DNA of 10,271 nt from Ignavibacteria bacterium (GTDB lineage: Bacteria > Bacteroidota > Ignavibacteria > Ignavibacteriales > Ignavibacteriaceae): the NCBI GenBank assembly GCA_030648225.1, contig JAUSIA010000078.1, positions 1 to 10,271 on the forward strand, given 5' to 3'. The position numbers were made by a program, and so were the translations under genes. The notes beneath the pieces are model-generated. The model was not told the origin of the DNA and did not search any database. It saw nothing but the letters and a program-made list of their open reading frames with translations. Every line of letters begins with the position of its first letter. Positions within the stretch are counted from its first letter, which is position 1. Positions 6,322 through 10,271 of the stretch are shown here, piece by piece.

Positions 6322-6924
6322 TTATTTGGCTATTTCAAGCTGCATTGGCGGGCATTTTAATGTTCCGTAGCTGCAATAAACACAACAGTCACCTTGTTTT
6401 GGTTTCAAAACCATCTTGCAGTTCTCACATTCATAAAAGAACTTACAAGCGTCTGTTGGCATTATTTCTTTTTTCTTATGTCCGCAATTGGGGCAAGCAA
6501 TAGTTGATTCTAAGTTGACCGTTTTACCCTCAATAATTATGCAGGTTGCACAAGTAATTTTTTTATGCCGGCTAATGTAATAGTCAAGTCCAGCCGTAAT
6601 GAGTAATCCGAACATACCTGCATATAAAACTGTTTGCCAGTAGTTGGAATTGTCTAAATGATAAGCATAGAAAATTAGTCCAGTTGAAATAAGTCCGACT
6701 ACAGGCGGATAAATGTTTTTATGTGCCTGGTATGAAAGTAATGTTCCGATAAGTGAAATGAGAACCAATCCTTGAAAGATCCACATTGTCCAGCCACCAA
6801 AAAGTCCATAACTGCCAAAACCAATTGCAGATAGTGCGAACCCAAACAGAGGAAAACAACAAGGCGATGCTAATGCTGTTATGAAAACTCCAACTGTCCC
6901 TATTATGTCTAACTGTAATTTCAT
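6322..6924 (-). CDS. MerC-like membrane transporter fused to a GDCCVxC domain
   Basis: 200 residues. Residues 1-116 resemble MerC-family mercuric transporters: four hydrophobic helices (about 7-35, 45-64, 71-90, 97-115), with the metal-gate Cys pair in SPCCFPLFG (20-28) of the first helix, as in MerC. The cytoplasmic tail has CATC (125-128), a zinc-ribbon-like CPNC (144-147), DACKFFYECENC (158-169) and the hallmark GDCCVYCSYG (178-187), followed by KCPP. This tail is the GDCCVxC domain, of which some relatives are selenoproteins; here all positions are Cys. MerC imports Hg(II), and the Cys-rich tail could accept the ion, but substrate and direction are inferences. The tail is about two-thirds identical to the free-standing protein at 9815-10054. 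There is no Shine-Dalgarno sequence, but a stop six codons upstream in frame leaves this the only good start. Confidence 0.85.
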   Translation of the reverse strand: MKLQLDIIGTVGVFITALASPCCFPLFGFALSAIGFGSYGLFGGWTMWIFQGLVLISLIGTLLSYQAHKNIYPPVVGLISTGLIFYAYHLDNSNYWQTVLYAGMFGLLITAGLDYYISRHKKITCATCIIIEGKTVNLESTIACPNCGHKKKEIMPTDACKFFYECENCKMVLKPKQGDCCVYCSYGTLKCPPMQLEIAK

Positions 6925-7001
6925 TTTCGATGTCTGTCGTCATTTCCGGATAGTGCCTTGTAGAAAGCTTATTTATTTAAAGAACTACTCCGATACCTTC
7001 A

Positions 7002-7496
7002 TTAAAATGCATTAAGCGGGATGTTCAACGAAAGCATCGCAGTGTTAGTCGGCGCATCGTAGCGCAACGAGATATTCTGATTATATCGTTCAGCCGAATA
7101 CCCCGCATCAAATGCGCTAATGATCTTTACTACTACGTATCCCGCCAGCAAATAATAGAACTGGGTCCGTTCTGTTGTAGTCCATGAAGGGCGATAATCT
7201 GAGCCATAATAATTTGAATAATTATGCATTCCCCATGACAAGCCATTGCGTCCTAGCAAAACGGCTGCCGGTATAAAAAGGATAAGTTCTGCAGTTGTGT
7301 AGAGAATTCCACGTTCCCAATTGCCAACGTAAAAATTTCCTAAATCAACAGGCAGCGGTTGAATCGAAAGCAGCGCAGCTGTTGCAGGGTCTTTTCTATT
7401 ACCATTGTCAACTGCACCACCGCCGTGATGTTGAGCGAAGCCATCGCTTGATGCTAGAACAAGCAACAGCGCCACGGAAAAAACAATTCGTTTCAT
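7002..7496 (-). CDS. DUF5683-like membrane protein
   Basis: 164 residues. It has a signal peptide (residues 1-21, cleaving after GFA), then a short His/Gly segment (HHGGG). The core KDPATAALLSIQPLPVDLG plus NFYVGNWERGILY (36-66) matches the pattern of DUF5683/TM2-like envelope proteins, K.P..A..LS..P..G.FY.G...KG..Y, followed by a hydrophobic helix (67-81), a Tyr/Ser/Trp-rich loop (90-110) and a second helix (113-128). The last 25 residues could be beta strands ending in Phe. Function is not known for the family; an envelope location is likely. A strong AAGGAGG before the ATG and its position make it the first gene of the operon with the MerC fusion, YHS and YHS-phosphorylase genes, though 77 bp separate it from the next. 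Its codons are visibly more GC-rich than its neighbours, which may reflect recent transfer. Confidence 0.65.
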   Translation of the reverse strand: MKRIVFSVALLLVLASSDGFAQHHGGGAVDNGNRKDPATAALLSIQPLPVDLGNFYVGNWERGILYTTAELILFIPAAVLLGRNGLSWGMHNYSNYYGSDYRPSWTTTERTQFYYLLAGYVVVKIISAFDAGYSAERYNQNISLRYDAPTNTAMLSLNIPLNAF

Positions 7497-7534
7497 TGTA
7501 ACCTCCTTGAATATAGAGTTTAGTACTTAGTTAG

Positions 7535-7560
7535 TATGTTCTTAAAATCATCTGAACATA
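7535..7560. promoter_or_regulatory. inverted repeat upstream of the DUF5683-like operon
   Basis: Perfect 7-bp arms TATGTTC and GAACATA, separated by 12 bases, lie about 39-64 bp upstream of the ATG at 7496. This is a reasonable place for a dimeric repressor site. One half reads GTTCTTAAAA, a string also present in the palindromic core of the two large repeats, but no further similarity extends around it. Confidence 0.3.
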
Positions 7561-7625
7561 AAGAGTATTATTATTGCTATTACACCGGTGCTGATGCATC
7601 TCAATTACTTAGTTTTTGTAAACAA

Positions 7626-8003
7626 TTATTGATGATGAGATTTGTGTTCTGATTCATTAGCCGAATCCTTCATCATATCGTGATTCATCATTTTACCATC
7701 CATCATTCCATCGTGCATCATTTCCATCATCATTTTATGTACTTCGGGATTATCCATCATCATCTTACACATCTGCATCATACCGGAAGAATCACTTTTT
7801 GTATGATCCATCATCTTTTGCATCATCATTCCCCGCATATGCTCGTCAGATGCAATCTTCTCCATGCATTTCTGCATATCTTTATCCTGCATCATCATTT
7901 GATTGTCTTTCTTTTCGGTTGGTTTTTCTTGCGCATTTATAAGAGGCATTAACGTGAAAAGAAGACCGAGAAATAATATGGCAATCAAATTTTTCTTAAG
8001 CAT
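7626..8003 (-). CDS. Met/His-rich secreted protein, probable copper or silver binding
   Basis: 125 residues. Residues 1-24 are a clean signal peptide ending LINAQ. The mature 100 residues contain about 28 Met, many in MM or MMM runs spaced by Lys, Asp or His (QKMMDH, CKMMMDNPEVHKMMMEMM), two Cys (in KCMEK and QMCKMM) and a His-rich end (SEHKSHHQ). Such composition is known from periplasmic Cu(I)/Ag(I)-binding proteins, where Met thioethers hold the soft metal; metal choice here is inferred from composition only. It is not a recognisable CopC, CusF or SilE protein by motif. The start is supported by GAAAGGAGCAATAA before the ATG. The gene stands alone, with 166 bp upstream and 129 bp downstream. 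A direct repeat (GTTACAC twice, 8120-8148) lies upstream as a possible operator. Confidence 0.8.
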   Translation of the reverse strand: MLKKNLIAILFLGLLFTLMPLINAQEKPTEKKDNQMMMQDKDMQKCMEKIASDEHMRGMMMQKMMDHTKSDSSGMMQMCKMMMDNPEVHKMMMEMMHDGMMDGKMMNHDMMKDSANESEHKSHHQ

Positions 8004-8119
8004 TTTATTGCTCCTTTCATTTTGTTTTAAGTGAGAATTAGACGTATAATATTTTCATTTAACACTAATTATTTCTTATTTATTCCGTAAGTAAAGTAAT
8101 AAACACAGTACCTAAATAC

Positions 8120-8148
8120 GTTACACGTTTTTTTATAATTTGTTACAC
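8120..8148. promoter_or_regulatory. spaced direct repeat GTTACAC x2 upstream of the Met-rich gene
   Basis: GTTACAC occurs at 8120-8126 and again at 8142-8148, 22 bases apart start to start, about two helical turns, which would place both on the same face of the DNA. It lies 117-145 bp upstream of the Met-rich gene and 22-50 bp after the stop codon of the site-2 protease. Binding by a regulator is a guess; no promoter boxes stand out between it and the gene. Confidence 0.3.
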
Positions 8149-8169
8149 AATTATTGTCTCTTAGAATTT

Positions 8170-9519
8170 TTATGCATAAGGACAATTTATTCCCAGTGTT
8201 TCATAAAATGAATGCGGCACAGGAATTAGAATCATAAAAAGAATAATAAATGCAATCAGACCAATTGCTACTCTTTTACCGTCAAGCTTTGTTACATCAT
8301 TTAAAGGCGGTGCGCTTTTAATTCCAGCAAGAAAGAATACTATTATTGCCCAGATGAGCAATCCGCTCCAGACAAAGAGACCTAATAAGAAAAGAGAAAA
8401 CAGCGCTACCACCCCGATAGTATTTGCATTCTTCCTTCCGAATAAAGCGTGAGCAATATGTCCGCCATCCAATTGACCGATTGGTAGCAAGTTGAGAGCC
8501 GTAACAAATAGTCCAAGCCAGCCGGCAAATGCTAACGGACTGAAGATTAAAGTATGAGTATAAGAAAGAGTATCTCCTAAAGAAATTTTAGCAAGCAATG
8601 TTAACAGTATTGAAGAACCTAAATCAGTTCCTTGAAGCATATTAGCAGCTTTTTCAAGAGGAATAATTTGTGAACTTTGTAATCCAATCAGTAGCGCCGG
8701 TATTGCGAATACTAAGCCGGTAAGAGGACCAGCAACTCCTACATCAAATAAGGCTTTTCTGTTTTCGGAAGGTGATTTCAATCGAATGAAAGCGCCAAAT
8801 GTTCCAAGAGCAAAAGGCACCGGAATAAAATATGGTAGAGTGACTTTCATTTTATGTTTCAGTGCAGTGAAATAATGTCCAAGCTCGTGAGCGCCTAATA
8901 TCAACATTAAAGCAACTGCATAAGGCAATCCAACTTCAAATTTATCCGGTTCTTTTAGTAGATTTATTCCCTGATGAAGAGCGCCTGCATAAGTTGTAGT
9001 AATGAACGTAAGGATGAACAGAATTAAATTAACGGAAGGTTTGGCAGGTTTATTGGCTTTCATAATTTCAGTCTTTGGAGAAACAAAAACCAAGGTTTTT
9101 CCGGCATCATCTTCCTGAAGCAAAGTCGAAATGTTTTTCTTATCTGAACTTTCTTTTAATTTTTGATAAGCAGTTTCAGCATCCGTTAATAAATTTCCTG
9201 TAAATATTAATGTGTCATCAACTCTTTGAACTTGATTAGCTTGAAACACATCACCAAGGTTTTCCGGTGTGGGAACCGACTGTTTGAATTTTCCTTTTTC
9301 AGATTGTACGTCTTCATTCGTTTCAGTTTCTGATTCTTCTTTCGGATGCATCTTACCCATAAAGAAAAACATTGCAATGCAGCAGATTATAATGAACAAA
9401 AAGAAAAGCATCGGGTTAAGCTCAACTCCGCTTACTGCCAAAACAAAAAAGATAAATATTGGCAGCAAGCAGACAAGCAGCATTAAAATTGTATGCTGAA
9501 AATTTTTATGGTCTTTCAT
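8170..9519 (-). CDS. site-2 protease family protein (M50, EGY-like)
   Basis: 449 residues. Two N-terminal helices (about 9-32 and 36-54) are followed by a soluble region (55-160), whose segment LIFTGNLL and its surroundings resemble the pre-protease domain of EGY-type and related bacterial M50 proteins. The membrane protease domain follows, with the zinc motif HELGH (211-215, catalytic Glu212) and the second-metal motif NLLPIGQLDGGH (343-354, zinc ligand Asp351). Further helices run to the C-terminus. Site-2 proteases cut substrates inside the membrane, often releasing anti-sigma or regulatory factors; no PDZ domain and no candidate anti-sigma gene are present. AGGAG lies 9 bases before the ATG. 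It is the last gene of the right-hand operon, 30 bp after the small membrane protein, so a role with these metal-type small proteins is possible but unproven. Confidence 0.92.
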   Translation of the reverse strand: MKDHKNFQHTILMLLVCLLPIFIFFVLAVSGVELNPMLFFLFIIICCIAMFFFMGKMHPKEESETETNEDVQSEKGKFKQSVPTPENLGDVFQANQVQRVDDTLIFTGNLLTDAETAYQKLKESSDKKNISTLLQEDDAGKTLVFVSPKTEIMKANKPAKPSVNLILFILTFITTTYAGALHQGINLLKEPDKFEVGLPYAVALMLILGAHELGHYFTALKHKMKVTLPYFIPVPFALGTFGAFIRLKSPSENRKALFDVGVAGPLTGLVFAIPALLIGLQSSQIIPLEKAANMLQGTDLGSSILLTLLAKISLGDTLSYTHTLIFSPLAFAGWLGLFVTALNLLPIGQLDGGHIAHALFGRKNANTIGVVALFSLFLLGLFVWSGLLIWAIIVFFLAGIKSAPPLNDVTKLDGKRVAIGLIAFIILFMILIPVPHSFYETLGINCPYA

Positions 9520-9549
9520 ACTTGTTAACTCCTATAAATGTTTTTGCCT

Positions 9550-9822
9550 TCACTTTGAATCAGCTTTATCAACAAAACTCCGCTTTAATTTTAGAAGAAT
9601 GAATCCGACAATTGCTCCTAATAATACACCATCAATAAAAGAAAAAATAAATCCAGTGAGAGTTGTTGATATTTTTATATTAAAAATATTTGCAATCAGA
9701 AATATGAATTCCTCATTGAACATTTCCGTCATACTATGCATTAATGAAAAAATCAAATAAACAATTCCCCACACCAATCCGAATGAAGAACTGATTGTTA
9801 TTATTTTTACCTTATTATTCAT
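9550..9822 (-). CDS. small two-helix membrane protein, DUF5676/holin-like
   Basis: 90 residues with two hydrophobic segments: residues 9-30 (SSSFGLVWGIVYLIFSLMHS) and 52-80 (TTLTGFIFSFIDGVLLGAIV onward), and a basic C-terminus (KLKRSFVDK). The LVWG.VYL start and FIDG...GAI.G.I pattern recall small membrane proteins annotated as DUF5676 or, loosely, bacteriophage holin; there is nothing phage-like in the window, so the holin label should not be read as a function. Its ATG overlaps the end of the GDCCVxC gene by 8 bases, showing translational coupling, and the M50 protease gene follows 30 bp later. Members of this kind are often found next to heavy-metal genes, which agrees with the neighbours. 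The identity of the family is moderately sure, the role unknown. Confidence 0.65.
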   Translation of the reverse strand: MNNKVKIITISSSFGLVWGIVYLIFSLMHSMTEMFNEEFIFLIANIFNIKISTTLTGFIFSFIDGVLLGAIVGFILLKLKRSFVDKADSK

Positions 9823-10054
9823 TTGCTTTTTGTTTACTTGGACATTTCACAGTTCCATACGAACAGAACACACAGCAGTCTCCTTCTTTAGGTCTAATAA
9901 TTTTTTCACAGTTTGTGCATTCATAAAAAAATTGACAAGCATCTACGGGCATTATTTCTTCCTTCTCGAATCCGCAGAATGGACACTTAATTACTGATAT
10001 ATAAATAATTTCATGCATTTCTGTTTCCATTTCCCATCTTCCATTTTCCATCAT
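9815..10054 (-). CDS. free-standing GDCCVxC domain protein
   Basis: 79 residues as annotated. Cys motifs: CPFC (24-27), DACQFFYECTNC (38-49) and the hallmark GDCCVFCSYG (58-67), then KCP. There is no signal peptide or membrane helix, so it is probably cytoplasmic. All positions are Cys, so this is the non-selenoprotein form. The fold is probably zinc-ribbon-like; the biochemical role of the family is not established. The ATG at 10054 shares one base with the stop codon of the previous gene (TGATG), but the first 12 residues come from a low-complexity 7-bp tandem repeat and do not look like the family. Met13 (10018, MHEIIYIS) gives the expected length, and the GGAAA repeats before it could serve as ribosome binding site. 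Its last 8 bases overlap the next gene. Confidence 0.85.
   Translation of the reverse strand: MMENGRWEMETEMHEIIYISVIKCPFCGFEKEEIMPVDACQFFYECTNCEKIIRPKEGDCCVFCSYGTVKCPSKQKANE
10024..10051. repeat. four-unit 7-bp tandem repeat at the start of the GDCCVxC gene
   Basis: On the minus strand the units are ATGGAAA, ATGGAAG, ATGGGAA and ATGGAAA, then CAGAAATG. Each unit carries an ATG and a purine-rich GGA. Since 7 is not a multiple of 3, loss or gain of one unit would shift the frame of any start within or before the repeat but not that of the ATG at 10018. Confidence 0.7.
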
Positions 10055-10251
10055 CAGTGATGATGCAGATGCTCATTTTCTTTTTTAGAATCTGCAGCGG
10101 ATTCATCATCTTTTTGTCCGTGTTCTTTATGTGAGCCGTGTGAATGACCGCCGCATCCACCCATTCCACCGCCGCCGTGTGCACCGTGTCCTCTGTGCAT
10201 AAAAAACATTATGACGGCAAATATTATCACAAATATTAATGTTTCAGACAT
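10054..10251 (-). CDS. Gly/His-rich single-helix membrane protein
   Basis: 65 residues. Residues 2-18 are a hydrophobic helix (SETLIFVIIFAVIMFFM) without a cleavage site, followed by a Gly/His stretch with one Cys (HRGHGAHGGGGMGGCGGHSH, 19-38), a charged linker and a C-terminal HLHHH. About a dozen His residues and one Cys suggest a metal-chelating tail on a membrane anchor. Similar short proteins accompany copper and heavy-metal genes in many bacteria, usually without an assigned function. A strong AAAGGAG precedes the ATG by about 9 bases, and its stop codon overlaps the next start (TGATG). It is therefore the first visible gene of the right-hand operon; only 20 bases of its upstream region are in the window, so its promoter is not visible. 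Confidence 0.7.
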   Translation of the reverse strand: MSETLIFVIIFAVIMFFMHRGHGAHGGGGMGGCGGHSHGSHKEHGQKDDESAADSKKENEHLHHH

Positions 10252-10271
10252 TTTATCATCTCCTTTCTATA

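Noticed and set aside
6719..6943. Overlapping minus-strand frame of 74 codons starting at 6943 upstream of the MerC-like start.
   Set aside because: It is a shifted reading of the MerC-GDCCVxC gene with no coherent helices or motifs, while the MerC frame shows the family pattern.
7680..7952. Plus-strand frame rich in His (HHFHHHF and similar).
   Set aside because: It is the antisense shadow of the Met codons (ATG read as CAT) of the Met-rich protein and has no start signals of its own.
9550..9822. Holin-like label for the two-helix protein, hinting at a prophage.
   Set aside because: No lysis, structural, integrase or other phage genes are present and the gene is embedded in a metal-type operon by frame overlap.
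1..10271. CRISPR array, tRNA, rRNA, insertion sequence or attachment site.
   Set aside because: I looked for regularly spaced repeats, tRNA-like arms, transposase motifs and terminal inverted repeats and found none beyond the repeats listed.

Overview
The window is AT-rich and every gene I can support lies on the minus strand, so transcription runs from high to low coordinates. The protein set points to a member of the Bacteroidota/Chlorobi (FCB) group, most plausibly an Ignavibacteria-like bacterium. It includes a HYC_CC_PP-type secreted protein, a DUF5683-like membrane protein, a YHS-fused alpha-glucan phosphorylase and two GDCCVxC proteins. This placement is an inference from gene content and base composition; there is no rRNA or other marker gene.

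Right-hand operon (10251 to about 8170): a Gly/His-rich one-helix protein, a free-standing GDCCVxC protein, a small two-helix membrane protein and an EGY-like site-2 protease (M50), with overlapping or closely spaced frames. Next is a monocistronic-looking, extremely Met/His-rich secreted protein (8003 to 7626) with a spaced direct repeat upstream. A second operon (7496 to 4235) holds a DUF5683-like membrane protein, a MerC-type transporter fused to a GDCCVxC domain, a free-standing YHS protein, and an alpha-glucan phosphorylase carrying its own N-terminal YHS domain.

Centre and left: a two-TPR mini-protein (3958 to 3692) and ATP-dependent PEP carboxykinase (3537 to 1936). Below these is a set of small envelope proteins: a 30-residue one-helix peptide, a 120-residue secreted protein, a HYC_CC_PP protein and an 81-residue Cys-containing secreted protein. 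A lipoprotein-like N-terminus runs off the left edge.

Shared theme: the small proteins are dominated by Cys, His and Met metal-ligand patterns (YHS, GDCCVxC, MerC, Met-rich, HYC_CC_PP, Gly/His-rich). This suggests a soft-metal (copper, mercury or similar) handling or metal-stress region. It is interleaved with two central-carbon enzymes, PEPCK and phosphorylase, that sit around gluconeogenesis and glycogen use. No classical metal regulator, MerA or P-type ATPase is present.

The most interesting non-coding signal is a pair of same-orientation intergenic repeats of about 130 bp (1729-1857 and 4055-4184). They share a perfect 36-bp block containing a 14-bp-arm palindrome, and 64-65 bp downstream on the minus strand each has the same sigma-54-like element (TGGCAT-N5-TTTC). 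This looks like a duplicated enhancer-plus-promoter module driving two otherwise unrelated small-gene units.
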